The notes: generated from the letters alone by a model not told the origin. A DNA stretch of 64,000 bases from Halopelagius fulvigenes (GCF_042662625.1 NZ_JBHSXH010000015.1:1240001-1304000), one strand, 5' to 3'; counted from the first letter of the stretch, positions 9,578 to 18,493 are shown. A program made the numbers and translations.

Positions 9578-10228
9578 ATGACCACGCCGACGGTCATCGC
9601 CGAAATCGAACTCACCCACCCGGAGTTAGTCCTCACGCGGACGATAGAGGCAGTTCCGGCGATGAAGACGGAGCTGGAGTATCAGGTCGTCGCCGAACCC
9701 GGGACGTACTACCTGTTCTTCGAGGCGCACGGCGGGGACTTCGACGCGTTCGACGCCGCCGTCGCGGAGGACCCGACGGTGTCGGACAGTACGGTGATAA
9801 TCGACGCGCCGGAGCTCCGCGTCTACCGGATGACGCTGACCTCGACGGAGCGACTGGTGCTGCCGAAGGCCGCGGAGTTGGGGATGCGGATACTCACCGC
9901 GAAGAGCGGCGAGAGCGGGTGGCTCGCCACGCTGGAGGTGCCCGAGTTGGAGACGCTCAAGGCGTTTCGGTCCCACTGCGCCGAGCGAGACGTGGCGGTG
10001 AAGGTGAAACGGCTCTACCACCCGGAGGACAGACGCGGCGCGCAGTACGACCTGACGCCCGTCCAGCGCGAGACGCTGGTCGCCGCCTACGAGCGAGGCT
10101 ATCTGGAGGTTCCAAGAGAGGCGTCGATACAGGAACTCGCCGAGGCGTTAGGCGTCTCCACCTCCTCGGTCAGCGCGCGACTCCGGCGCGGCACGAAGAA
10201 CCTCGTCGAGAACACGCTCCTGCGGTGA
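9578..10228 (+). CDS. Bat-type HTH-10 transcriptional regulator
   Basis: 216 aa from the ATG at 9578. The N-terminal half is a beta-rich bacterioopsin-activator-like domain. Residues about 155-215 are the HTH-10 domain: LTPVQRETLVAAYERGYLEVP, then a helix-turn-helix (SIQELAEALGVSTSSVSARL) and the family-typical end RRGTKNLVENTLL. HTH-10 proteins are the largest regulator class in haloarchaea, and most targets are unknown. It lies 105 bp after nhaC, same strand, so it may control nhaC or itself. A second family member is at 50288-50941; the two share the C-terminal domain but not much else. Confidence 0.87.
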   Translation: MTTPTVIAEIELTHPELVLTRTIEAVPAMKTELEYQVVAEPGTYYLFFEAHGGDFDAFDAAVAEDPTVSDSTVIIDAPELRVYRMTLTSTERLVLPKAAELGMRILTAKSGESGWLATLEVPELETLKAFRSHCAERDVAVKVKRLYHPEDRRGAQYDLTPVQRETLVAAYERGYLEVPREASIQELAEALGVSTSSVSARLRRGTKNLVENTLLR

Positions 10229-10246
10229 CGACCGTGCCCGAGTCGG

Positions 10247-10254
10247 TATATAAA
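10247..10254. promoter_or_regulatory. Strong TATA box with no gene attached
   Basis: TATATAAA, one of the best TATA matches in the window. On the + strand the predicted start would be about 10275-10280, but the next + gene (10442) has its own TATA-like box at 10412-10417. On the - strand it would fire into the 3' end of the HTH-10 gene. A small RNA or antisense RNA is possible. Confidence 0.45.
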
Positions 10255-10441
10255 CACACGAATTATGGAGGCCTCGCGCTCAATTCAGTAGAGACACTAC
10301 ATACTATCGGTGGTTCGTAGCCGTCGGCGCGGAGGACCACCGTCAGAGGCACCCTACACACGCTCGGTTTCTATTTCGTCCGCGCCCCCTCCTTCCGTCG
10401 GAATCGTCCGTCTTATTCGCCGCCGCGCGTAAGCGTCGCGC

Positions 10442-11137
10442 ATGGACTTGACGACGACGGGTCGATACCGCGTGTTGGGGCGGCCGCGCGACTCGGACGA
10501 ACTCCTCCTCATAGACGCCGCGGAAGGAAGTTCCGCGAGCCGCCGGACGGTGTCCGGCGACGTTGATATCGACGCCGACGGCGACGCCGGCGGCGCGGAC
10601 GCCGACGCCGAGGCGTTCGGCCCGACGTACGTCGCGGCGACGGGGTACGACGGCGAACTCGGCGAGGGAGTCGCGTCGCTGGAGGCGGGGAACCTCGTGG
10701 ACGCCCGCCTCTCGTGGGCGGACGGCGACCCGCGGTTCGAGTCCGTCGAGGTGATCGCCGAGACGACGTTCGAGTTCCTCGACGGCGTCACGGGGATGTT
10801 CGAGGCGGCCAAGGAGACGTGGTGGGCGGCCGAGGCGGACGGCGAGGCGATGAACGGGCGCGTGACGAGAGACACCGACGGCGAACCGAACGGCGCGCTC
10901 TACGTCTTCGCGAAGCAGTCCGGCGCGCGCGACCTGTTCGAGGAGTTCAAAAACGGCGTCACGCCGCTCGAACCCCTCGTCGAACGCGCGAACGAGGGCG
11001 GGGACCGCGCCCCCGAGACGGAGCAACCGCGCGCGGTGTTCGTCATGCGACCGGCGGACGAACCGTTCCTCGTCGTCTACATCGCGTTCCGGCGCGACGG
11101 GATGCTCGCGCGGACGGTTCGGGACACCTACGCCTGA
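10442..11137 (+). CDS. Conserved haloarchaeal protein of unknown function (possibly DUF6663)
   Basis: 231 aa, soluble, very acidic, with an Asp/Ala/Gly-rich insertion at about residues 40-60. It looks like haloarchaeal proteins annotated DUF6663; I have not been able to check this. No catalytic motif is apparent. The start is supported by CTTATT at 10412-10417, about 27 nt before the ATG, giving a leaderless mRNA. It converges on the dehydrogenase at 11156 with an 18-bp gap. Confidence 0.75.
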   Translation: MDLTTTGRYRVLGRPRDSDELLLIDAAEGSSASRRTVSGDVDIDADGDAGGADADAEAFGPTYVAATGYDGELGEGVASLEAGNLVDARLSWADGDPRFESVEVIAETTFEFLDGVTGMFEAAKETWWAAEADGEAMNGRVTRDTDGEPNGALYVFAKQSGARDLFEEFKNGVTPLEPLVERANEGGDRAPETEQPRAVFVMRPADEPFLVVYIAFRRDGMLARTVRDTYA

Positions 11138-11155
11138 GGCGTTCAGCGGTCGGCG

Positions 11156-12130
11156 TCAGCCCCACTCGGGGTCCACGGCGGACTCCGGTTCCTCGCCGTC
11201 GAGGACGCGCCGAACGTCCGAGGCGACGCGCCGGTTGAGTTCCTCGACCGCCTCCTCGGAGTACCACCCCGCGTGCGGCGAGAGCACCACGTCCTCGCGG
11301 TCGGTCAACGGCGACTCCGCCGGGAGGGGTTCCTCCTCGAACACGTCGAGGCCGGCGGCGGCGACGTCGCCCGAATCGAGCGCGGAGACGAGTGCGTCCT
11401 CGTCCACGACGGCCCCGCGGCCGGTGTTGACGAGAATCGCCCCGTCGCGCATCCGCGAGAACGCCTCCGCGTCGAACATCCCGCGCGTCTCCGGCGTCGC
11501 CGGGGCGTTGACTGACACGTAGTCCGACCGGTCGAGGAGTCCCTCGAAGTCCACGAGCGTTACGTCCGCGTCGAACGCTTCGAGGCCCGACTCGTCGAGG
11601 TACGGGTCGTACGCGACCACGTCCACGTCGAACCCCGAAGTCAGTTCGGCCAGTCGGCGCGCAATAGCGCCGAACGAGACGAACCCGAGGGTGCGCCCTC
11701 GGAGGCGGCGGAGGTTCCGCGACGGGAACGACGGCCACTCGCCGCGTTTGACCGACTCGTCGTACTCCGGAATCGCCCGTACGCACGCGAGGAGAAGCGC
11801 GAGGGCGTGCGTCGCCACCTCGTCGGTGCAGTAGCCGGGGACGTTGGTCACCGTCACACCCGCGTCGGCGGCCGCGGCCACGTCGATGTTGTCGAACCCG
11901 ACGGCGGCGCGGGCGACGACCGAGAGGTCGAGTCGTTCGAACGCCTCCGCGGTGACGGGCGTCCCGACGTCGGTGATGACCGCGTCGGCACCGACGGACT
12001 CGCAGGCCGCCACGAGCGCATCGACTGAGCCGAGTTCCGCGAACGTCGCCTCCGCCGAGGGGCCGAGATGCTCCCGAATCGAGTCAGGCCGAATCATGTG
12101 GAAGTCGCTGACGACGACTTGGTGCGACAT
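11156..12130 (-). CDS. D-isomer-specific 2-hydroxyacid dehydrogenase, CtBP-like
   Basis: 324 aa from the ATG at 12130 (an 11-residue upstream extension is unsupported). The fold is a catalytic domain split around a Rossmann domain. The catalytic triad is visible: Arg in VNTGRGAVVDE, Glu in the LDVFEEEP region, and His in LSPHAGWYSEE. The expected NAD(H) motif GxGxxG is changed: the chain reads LGFVSFGAIARRL, so the first and third glycines are Ser and Ala. I recall similar changes in archaeal proteins labelled C-terminal-binding protein, but binding may be altered. The physiological 2-hydroxyacid is unknown. Confidence 0.85.
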   Translation of the reverse strand: MSHQVVVSDFHMIRPDSIREHLGPSAEATFAELGSVDALVAACESVGADAVITDVGTPVTAEAFERLDLSVVARAAVGFDNIDVAAAADAGVTVTNVPGYCTDEVATHALALLLACVRAIPEYDESVKRGEWPSFPSRNLRRLRGRTLGFVSFGAIARRLAELTSGFDVDVVAYDPYLDESGLEAFDADVTLVDFEGLLDRSDYVSVNAPATPETRGMFDAEAFSRMRDGAILVNTGRGAVVDEDALVSALDSGDVAAAGLDVFEEEPLPAESPLTDREDVVLSPHAGWYSEEAVEELNRRVASDVRRVLDGEEPESAVDPEWG

Positions 12131-12288
12131 CTCGTCGGGACGTTCTCCCGGTTCGCACTTCAACGCCCGTTCGATTCCCGCGAGCGGAGAAAGTAGATGG
12201 GGCGACAGAGGCGACGAACCAAGGTGAGAGAGCGGAACAGCGAATCGACAGAATCACTCCGGGCACCGGGTCGGAGGCGGGGATACCA

Positions 12289-12299
12289 GTATTTAATAC
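12289..12299. promoter_or_regulatory. Palindrome over the nikR TATA box, possible operator
   Basis: GTATTTAATAC is a perfect palindrome around a central T. It overlaps the TATA element (TTTAATAC, about 27 nt before the nikR ATG). A dimeric ribbon-helix-helix protein such as NikR binds palindromes, so autoregulation is plausible. AT-rich TATA sequences are often palindromic by chance, hence the modest confidence. Confidence 0.35.
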
Positions 12300-12321
12300 C
12301 GAAAACGCCCTCGATTAATAC

Positions 12322-12747
12322 ATGACCGTTGTCAGTGTCTCCATGCCGGAGGAGTTGTTGGAGCGCATCGACTCTTTCGCGGGCGAACACGGCTACACCG
12401 GACGGAGCGAAGTCGTCCGCGAGGCCGCCCGAAACCTCCTCGGCGAGTTCGAGGACAAGCGCCTCGAAGACAGGGAACTGATGGCCGTCGTCACGGTCAT
12501 CTTCGACTTCGAGACGACGGCCGTCGAAGAGAAGATGATGAAACTCCGCCACGAGTACGAGGGACTGGTCGCCTCGAACTTCCACAACCACGTGGGGAAC
12601 CACTACTGCATGGAACTGTTCGTCCTCGAAGGCGAACTCGAAGACATCTCCAACTTCGTCGGGCGCATCCGCGCCACCAAGGACACCCTGAGCGTCGACT
12701 ACTCCGTGATGCCCGTGGACGACTTCACCGCCATCACGACGGCGTAA
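12322..12747 (+). CDS. nikR: Nickel-responsive transcriptional regulator NikR
   Basis: 141 aa, the normal NikR length. Residues 1-45 form a ribbon-helix-helix DNA-binding domain (VVSVSMPEELLERID... GRSEVVREAARNLL). The C-terminal ACT-like domain has all four high-affinity Ni2+ ligands: His77, His88, His90 and Cys96, matching E. coli His76, His87, His89 and Cys95 one for one, with the HxHx5C spacing intact. It should repress nickel uptake genes when nickel is sufficient. No nickel transporter, urease or hydrogenase gene is in the window, so its targets are elsewhere. The promoter gives a leaderless mRNA. Confidence 0.93.
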   Translation: MTVVSVSMPEELLERIDSFAGEHGYTGRSEVVREAARNLLGEFEDKRLEDRELMAVVTVIFDFETTAVEEKMMKLRHEYEGLVASNFHNHVGNHYCMELFVLEGELEDISNFVGRIRATKDTLSVDYSVMPVDDFTAITTA

Positions 12748-12756
12748 GGCCCCCCG

Positions 12757-13521
12757 TCAGGCGACTCCGAGCGACGCGAATGCGTCGAACAAAGGAACGA
12801 ACTGCTCCGACGTCGACGTCAGGAGGCCGAACGCCGTCTCCGCGGGGAGGACTCCGAGCGACGACTCGCGTTCGGGGGCGTCCGAGTCGGAGTCGGCACG
12901 CGCCGCCCCTCCGAACGCGGAGTGGTCGTCGCAGACGTACCCGCGTTCGACGGCGTCCGCCATCGAGACGGCGGCGCCGCAGTCGGGACACGAGAGCGTC
13001 ACGTCCACCTCGACGGCGGCGTCCGCCGCGCCGCGGAGTCGGTCCTTCGAGGAGAGGGACCGCAACGCCGCCCGGGCTTTCTCCTCGACGCGCCCCCGCG
13101 CCACGTCCACGCTGTTTACCTCCCAGTCCGTCGTCGCGGCCGCGCGGGGTTTCTCGCCGCCGAGACAGTCGTTGAGGTGCCGACGCATCGTGCTCCACGA
13201 GATGAACGCCCGCCGCGCCGACTCGGGGTCGATGCCGTCCCGCCGTAAGTCGTCGGCCACCTCCGCCCGGCGCGCGTCGTCGGCCCCTTGCAGGGCCTCG
13301 TACTCGCTTTCGACGCGGACGCCCGTCGCGGTGCGGTCGTGTTCCTCGTAGATTCGCGCCAGCAGACGGCGGTTGAACCACTCGGTCAGGGATTTGTACC
13401 CCGCGCTTTCGGCCTCCCCCCGCCCCGTCCACCGAGCGAGGAGGTACGCGTCGAGCGAATCGTACTCCGACGACGGGGCCGCGAGGCCGTACCGGTCGGT
13501 CACCACGTCCACCTTACACAT
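12757..13521 (-). CDS. RdfA (rod-determining factor) family protein
   Basis: 254 aa from the ATG at 13521; the longer frame upstream is Arg-rich non-coding sequence. The layout matches the haloarchaeal RdfA family as I remember it: N-terminal CKVDVVTDRYGL, a TEWFNRRLLARIY segment, RRDGIDPESARRAFISWSTM, a RHLNDCLG segment, and a C-terminal zinc-binding knuckle (CPDC ... CDDH). In Haloferax volcanii, RdfA is needed for rod-shaped cells. Genomes usually carry several paralogues, so the shape role of this copy is inference. TTTTATTAC at about 13553-13561 is a likely TATA box. It converges with nikR, 9 bp between stop codons. Confidence 0.75.
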   Translation of the reverse strand: MCKVDVVTDRYGLAAPSSEYDSLDAYLLARWTGRGEAESAGYKSLTEWFNRRLLARIYEEHDRTATGVRVESEYEALQGADDARRAEVADDLRRDGIDPESARRAFISWSTMRRHLNDCLGGEKPRAAATTDWEVNSVDVARGRVEEKARAALRSLSSKDRLRGAADAAVEVDVTLSCPDCGAAVSMADAVERGYVCDDHSAFGGAARADSDSDAPERESSLGVLPAETAFGLLTSTSEQFVPLFDAFASLGVA

Positions 13522-13987
13522 TGTCTCGCCGTCTCCGGGTTCGCCGCGGGCGAGTAATAAAACTGCGCCGCCCGCCCGCCGCCGGTGACGCCTCCTTTCT
13601 AACAACCGCTTATCCGTTGTCGGCTGTTTCAACCTGTTCTTCGGTGGAAAAAGACTATAGGAAAACCGGCGAAGAGTGTACGTGCCGCGAAAGCGGCGTC
13701 GGCGCGACGCGGGTAGTCGGGTCAGTCGTCTCCTCGAACACCGCACCGTTGGCATTCCGTCCCCGAACCCGACCGACGACGACTACCGGTCGCGCCGAGC
13801 GACGGCCGCCCCGGTCCGACACGGCGTCCGACTCCCCTGCTGAAGTCAGCGTCGCGTCGGCGGGCGGCGGTCGAGACGGAGACGCTCGTAACGCTCGGAG
13901 GCGCGCCCTCGGACACCGCTCTCCGTCTCGCGGCGTTAGCGAACCGTACCGACTTCGTTTTGTGACTCGCGCGGCAACGGAAGCCGT
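13522..13987. other. Intergenic region without a recognised gene
   Basis: 466 bp between divergent genes. It holds the - strand TATA of the RdfA-family gene (about 13553-13561) and an AT-richer patch around 13600-13665. The open + frame that ends in ATGA at 13989-13991 is Arg/Pro-rich, opposite to the acidic bias of real genes here, so I do not call it. Confidence 0.6.
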
Positions 13988-15553
13988 ATGAGCACGGGGG
14001 AACGTCCGCGGAGGCGGACGCGAGCGACGACGGGCGCGCGTACCGCGGGTCGGACGATACTCGTCGCGCTTCTGGTCTCACTCGCCGCCCGCCCCGCCGC
14101 CGCGCACCAGTTCTCCTCGCGGTTCGACGCGCCGATTCCGCTCGAACTCCTCTACGGCGGGGCGGCCGCCGCCGTCGCCGCGACGGCTCTCCTCCTCGCC
14201 GCAGTGAACGAGACGCCGACGCTCCGGCGACGACTGGTCGCGGTGCCGCGGGGCGTCGCACGCGCGGCGGCGGCGTCGGCGCGCGCGGCGTTCTTCCTCG
14301 CGTTCGTCGGCGTGTTGGTCGCCGGCCTCGCCGGACCGAGGGCCGCCGCGGAGAACTTCGCGACGCTCTTCACGTGGTCGATATGGCTGAAGGGCGTCGG
14401 ACTCGTCGCCGTCGTCGCGGGGAGTCCGTGGCGGACGCTGTCGCCGTGGCGGACGCTGTACGACGCGCTCTGCCGACTCGAAGGCCGGGAGATACGGCTG
14501 CGGTCGTACCCTTCCGGGCTGGGACACTGGCCCGCACTCGCGTGGTTCGTCGTCCTCGTCGGCGTCGCGGAGAACCTCACGCAGGTCCCGCAACTGCCGG
14601 CGGCGACGGCCGTCGTCGTCGCCGTCTACGCCCTCGTCACCCTCGGCGGCGCACTCCTGTTCGGCCGCGAGTGGTTCGAACGCGGCGACGTCTTCGAGGC
14701 GTTGTACGACCTACTGGGTCGGACCGCCCCCCTGTCTGCGACGCCCCGCGACGGGGAGTGGGCGATCGAACTCCGCGCGCCGTGGCGCGACTGTTCGGCA
14801 CCGCTCTCGACGCGGACGCTGACCGCCTTCGTCGTGGCGATGGTGTACACGGTCACGTTCGACGGCTTCGCGGAGTCGCCGCTGTATCAGAGCCTCTACT
14901 TCGGGGTTCGGGAGGCGTTCGACGTCGGTCCGTCGGTGAGCGTCGTCCTCTACGAGGCCGGACTGTTCGGCTTCCTCCTCGCGTACCTCCTCGTCGTCGT
15001 CGCCGTGGACCGACTGACCCGCATCGCCCGGGACCGGTCCGGGGCGGAGGCGGGCGCTTCGCGGGCGGGCGCGGACGCCAAAGCCGACGGCGGCGACGGG
15101 TCCGACGCCGCCTCTCCCCCGGCGTCCGCCGCACTCGCGTTCGGCGGGACGCTCCTCCCCATCGCGGCGGGGTACGAAGTCGCGCACAACTACGGGTTCG
15201 TGGCGACGTACCTCGGCCGCCTCCCGACGCTGGCGGGGTTCGACGCCGCGGATCCCCTCTGGTGGCTGTCGATTCCGGCGTTTTGGATCTCGCAGGTGCT
15301 TTTCATCGTGGCGGGACACGTCGTCGCCGTCGTCGCCGCCGACGCCGTCGTCCGGCGAAACCTGACCGCCCGTCCGTCCGGCGACGGTGACGAGCGAAGC
15401 TCGTCGGCCCACTGGACTCCGTCCGGTGACGCCGCGCGCCGTCGCGCCCCGCCGAAGCGGTGGGCGCTTCTCGCGCACGCGCCCCTCGTCGCCCTGATGG
15501 TCGGGTACACCGCCCTCTCGCTTTGGGTCGTCTCGCTCCCCGTCGCGGGGTGA
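13988..15553 (+). CDS. Polytopic membrane protein of unknown function
   Basis: 521 aa with roughly 11-12 hydrophobic helices and an N-terminal signal-like segment ending in RPAAAHQF. Conserved-looking features include tandem SPWRTL, LGHWPALAWF and FERGDVFEALYDLLGRTAPL. The same order of motifs occurs, as I recall, in actinobacterial membrane proteins annotated (probably wrongly) as fenitrothion hydrolase; no hydrolase residues are evident here. A Gly/Ala/Asp-rich loop at about 350-375 interrupts the helices. It is followed at 73 bp and 77 bp gaps by a beta-propeller gene and a P19-like lipoprotein gene, suggesting a shared envelope function. Confidence 0.75.
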   Translation: MSTGERPRRRTRATTGARTAGRTILVALLVSLAARPAAAHQFSSRFDAPIPLELLYGGAAAAVAATALLLAAVNETPTLRRRLVAVPRGVARAAAASARAAFFLAFVGVLVAGLAGPRAAAENFATLFTWSIWLKGVGLVAVVAGSPWRTLSPWRTLYDALCRLEGREIRLRSYPSGLGHWPALAWFVVLVGVAENLTQVPQLPAATAVVVAVYALVTLGGALLFGREWFERGDVFEALYDLLGRTAPLSATPRDGEWAIELRAPWRDCSAPLSTRTLTAFVVAMVYTVTFDGFAESPLYQSLYFGVREAFDVGPSVSVVLYEAGLFGFLLAYLLVVVAVDRLTRIARDRSGAEAGASRAGADAKADGGDGSDAASPPASAALAFGGTLLPIAAGYEVAHNYGFVATYLGRLPTLAGFDAADPLWWLSIPAFWISQVLFIVAGHVVAVVAADAVVRRNLTARPSGDGDERSSSAHWTPSGDAARRRAPPKRWALLAHAPLVALMVGYTALSLWVVSLPVAG

Positions 15554-15626
15554 CCGAGGTGGTCCGACGGCCGAACGCCGACCGAGATGCGGGCGCTTAT
15601 CTCCGTTCCCCCGCGTAGACGGAGCG

Positions 15627-16856
15627 ATGAGAGTCGTCACGGCCCTCGTAGCACTCGTCGTCGCCGGCGGACTCCTCGCCGTCGCGGGATACGGACTCGT
15701 CGGCGCGGACGGCGCCACCCTCTCGGCGTCGTGGGTGAGCGACACCGGCCGCCAGATTTCCTCGAACCACCACGCCGTCGCGGTCGCCGACGGGAGCGTG
15801 TACGCCCCGATCAGCGGCGCTGACGGGAGCGACCGGTGCGCCCTCGTCGCCATCGACGCCGAAAGCGGCGCGACGACGTGGCGGTACGGAATTCCGCCGG
15901 CCAACTGCACGATTCACTCGGTGGCCGACCCCGCGGTCGCGGACGTGACGGGCGACGGCGCGCCGGAGGTGGTGGCCGCGACGACGGAGAAGGAGGTGAC
16001 CGGGTTCGACCCCGAGGACGGCGAGGTGACGTTCCGACACGGACTGTCGGACTACGGCTACACCAAGCCCGTCGTCGCCGACATCGCGCCCGCGCCGGGC
16101 GAGGAACTCGTCGTCGCCGACGTGACGGGCACGGTGTTCGTCGTCGGCGCGGACGGAACCGAGCGGTGGACGTACGCCTTCGACGAGTACGTCTGGTCGC
16201 AACCGGTCGTCGCCGACTTCGACTCCGACGGGGAACCCGAACTGCTGGTCGCCGGCAAGAGCGGAACGGCCGTCCTGTTCTCGGGGAACGGGAGCGTCGA
16301 GTGGCGAAGCGCAGTCGCCGACGGCGACGCGGTCACGTGGGCGACGACCGGACAGGCAGACGACGACGCGGCCCTCGAAGCCGTCTTCTCCACCGTCGAC
16401 GGCGACGCGGTGGCGGTGGACGGGTCCGACGGCGACGTCGAGTGGCGGCGGAACGTCGGGGAGTTCGCCGCCGTGAACGCGTTCTCGGCGGGCGGTCCCG
16501 ACGCCGCCGCGACGGTGTACGTCACGTCGAAGGACGGGCGCGTGCGGGCGCTCGACGCCGAGACGGGGGCCGTCCGGTGGACGACCGAAGTCGTCACCGA
16601 ACGCGTCCAGATGATGCCGCCGCCGAGTCTGGGCGACGTGGACGGCGACGGCGCGGCGGAACTCGTCGCGCCCGGAAACGACGGGAGCGTCACCGTCCTC
16701 GACCCGGCGACGGGCGACGTGGTAGCGACGTACGCGCGGGACGCGCCCATCTTCGCCCCGGCGACGCTCTCGGACGCGGACGGCGACGGTACGTCGGAGG
16801 CGTACGTCATCTACGCCGACGGGCGAGTCGTCCGCTTGAAGTACGAGGCGTCGTAG
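15627..16856 (+). CDS. Secreted beta-propeller protein (PQQ/FG-GAP-like repeats)
   Basis: 409 aa with an N-terminal signal or anchor helix (residues 1-25). Repeated blades carry two kinds of motif: DVTGDGAPEVV, DFDSDGEPELL and DVDGDGAAELV resemble FG-GAP/VCBS calcium loops, and ALDAETGAVRWTT and DPATGDVVAT resemble PQQ-type blade tips. It is predicted to be an extracytoplasmic 7-8-bladed propeller that binds Ca2+ or mediates protein contacts; no active-site residues for a quinoprotein dehydrogenase can be assigned. CTTATCT at about 15595-15601 is 27 nt before the ATG (leaderless). It is the middle gene of a three-gene set with a polytopic membrane protein and a metal-binding lipoprotein. Confidence 0.82.
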   Translation: MRVVTALVALVVAGGLLAVAGYGLVGADGATLSASWVSDTGRQISSNHHAVAVADGSVYAPISGADGSDRCALVAIDAESGATTWRYGIPPANCTIHSVADPAVADVTGDGAPEVVAATTEKEVTGFDPEDGEVTFRHGLSDYGYTKPVVADIAPAPGEELVVADVTGTVFVVGADGTERWTYAFDEYVWSQPVVADFDSDGEPELLVAGKSGTAVLFSGNGSVEWRSAVADGDAVTWATTGQADDDAALEAVFSTVDGDAVAVDGSDGDVEWRRNVGEFAAVNAFSAGGPDAAATVYVTSKDGRVRALDAETGAVRWTTEVVTERVQMMPPPSLGDVDGDGAAELVAPGNDGSVTVLDPATGDVVATYARDAPIFAPATLSDADGDGTSEAYVIYADGRVVRLKYEAS

Positions 16857-16933
16857 TTACCCCGTCGCCCCTCTTCCTCCCGTTCGACGGGTGCACCAGA
16901 ACCCGTATCCCCCCTCATCTCTCGAATTCGACC

Positions 16934-17992
16934 ATGCAGCGACGCCGCGCTCTCGGCGCGTTCGGTACCGCGGCCTTGGGGTCCCTCGCGGGGTGTCTGG
17001 GCGGCGCAACGAGCCTCTTCGAGACGACGCAGAACGAGGAACCGCCGTTAGTCGAGAACCGCCCCGACGCGGTGTACGTCCCCACGCACGTCGAGGGGAT
17101 GGAGATGGTCGGAACGACGGACGCGGGCGACCTGAAGGTCGGAGTGATGTACTCGTACCCCCACCGCTTCTGGGTCGTCGAGAACGAGGGCGGCGAGTAC
17201 GTGACGAAGCAGACGCCGATCGAGGGCGACGACGCCGTCCACCTGATGGCGACGCCGTGGAACCCCGAGACGGGGACGGTCGTCCCGAACGTCGGCCTGT
17301 CGCTGGAGATTCTCCGCGACGGGTCGCTGGTGTCCGAGGAGGTCATCTACCCGATGCTCTCACAGCGCATGGGCTTTCACTACGGCGCGAACTTCCCTCT
17401 CGACGGCGACGGGACGTACGAGGTTCGGGTGAGCGTCGGCGGAACGAACGTGGCGCGGTTCGGCGCTCTGGCGGGGAAGTTCGAGGGCGGCGGCGCGGGC
17501 ACCGTCGAGTTGGAGTTCTCCAACCGGGACCTGAACGACATCCAGTACCGACTGCTCGAAGACCGGCAGGGGCAGCGAGGCGCGCTCACACCGATGGAGA
17601 TGGAGATGATTCCGACGGGTGACACGCCGGACCCCCTCCCTGGGATGTCGCTCGGGCGCGGGACGAGCGGTGACGCCGCGTTCGTCGGGAGCGTCGTCGA
17701 GGACGACCGGTTCGGCGAGAAGCCGTACCTCGTCGTCTCGGCGCGGACGCCGCACAACGCCCTCACGATACCGGGGATGGCGCTCTCGGCGGCGGTTGAC
17801 GGCGGAGAGACCTTCGGCGGCCGGTTGACGCCCGGCCTCGACCCCGAACTCGGCTTCCACTACGGCGCGCCCGTCGCGGACCTCTCCGGCGACGCCGACG
17901 TGACCGTCAGCGTGGACGTGCCGCCGCAGGTGGCCCGCCACGAGGGCTACGAGACGGCGTTCCTCGATACGGGGTCGTTCGATCTGCGGTGA
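16934..17992 (+). CDS. Tat lipoprotein with P19/Tp34-like metal-binding domain
   Basis: 352 aa. The N-terminus has a twin-arginine motif (MQRRRALGAFG) and a lipobox (SLAGC, Cys24), so it should be exported folded and lipid-anchored. Residues about 45-185 resemble the bacterial Fe2+ transport protein family P19/FtrA/Tp34: GMEM, an HLMATPWNPETG stretch, and MGFHYGANFPLDGDGTYEV, which matches the family's HYGAN block carrying a metal-ligand His. Residues about 200-350 form a second beta domain that again includes GFHYGA, so the fold may be duplicated. In bacteria P19 partners an FTR1-type or FtrC permease; the upstream membrane protein lacks FTR1 REGxE motifs. Confidence 0.8.
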   Translation: MQRRRALGAFGTAALGSLAGCLGGATSLFETTQNEEPPLVENRPDAVYVPTHVEGMEMVGTTDAGDLKVGVMYSYPHRFWVVENEGGEYVTKQTPIEGDDAVHLMATPWNPETGTVVPNVGLSLEILRDGSLVSEEVIYPMLSQRMGFHYGANFPLDGDGTYEVRVSVGGTNVARFGALAGKFEGGGAGTVELEFSNRDLNDIQYRLLEDRQGQRGALTPMEMEMIPTGDTPDPLPGMSLGRGTSGDAAFVGSVVEDDRFGEKPYLVVSARTPHNALTIPGMALSAAVDGGETFGGRLTPGLDPELGFHYGAPVADLSGDADVTVSVDVPPQVARHEGYETAFLDTGSFDLR

Positions 17993-18072
17993 GGCGGCGG
18001 GCGCGAGAAGAGTCGCCGCCGCCGCGACGGCGAGAGGGAGGGATATTTAAACCGGAGTCGGTGCTCGGACCG

Positions 18073-18240
18073 TCACTCGGGTTTTATCGTGACCCTCCGT
18101 ACCTCTACGTCGTTCTCCCGAATTCGTTCGAAGGTGCGCCCGTCGACGTCGCTTATCTTACCCTCGATGCGAACACGAACTTCGTTCTCCTCGGGCACCG
18201 TCTCGGTGACCCAGGTGATTTCATCCCAGTTAGCGTTCAT
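18073..18240 (-). CDS. Small acidic protein, unknown function
   Basis: 55 aa from the ATG at 18240. On the coding strand GGTGGAG precedes that ATG by about 10 nt and looks like a Shine-Dalgarno site, which favours it over an in-frame TTG at 18258. The sequence (NANWDEITWVTETVPEE ... RVRIEGKISDVDG) is acidic and predicted soluble with no known domain. An AT-rich TATA region (about 18286-18300) lies upstream. It looks like a conserved haloarchaeal small protein, but I cannot name a family. Confidence 0.6.
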   Translation of the reverse strand: MNANWDEITWVTETVPEENEVRVRIEGKISDVDGRTFERIRENDVEVRRVTIKPE

Positions 18241-18493
18241 CAAACTGCTCCACCCCAACGAGAGGACGTACGCGCTGCGCGCAGGTAAATATCATTATTA
18301 ATTTCACCCTATTCGCGTGGGAAGACCGTACAGTCGCACCGATGGGGAACGAGACGGAAGGCGCAGACGGACGATACAGGCGGCACGACGGCCGAGTTGC
18401 GTCGTCGCGTCGCTCGGACGAACACAATATTTGAGTGTCGCGCCGGCGTATGTACCATGCGATGGTTCCACGTTTTAGCGCGGGGGACTCCCC

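Noticed and set aside
8003..9619. 538-codon antisense frame opposite nhaC
   Set aside because: Arg-rich, hydrophilic shadow of a membrane protein gene.
13521..13991. + strand frame ending in ATGA overlap with the membrane protein gene
   Set aside because: The overlap looks operon-like, but the product is basic and Ser/Arg-rich, unlike any real gene here, and it lacks a promoter.
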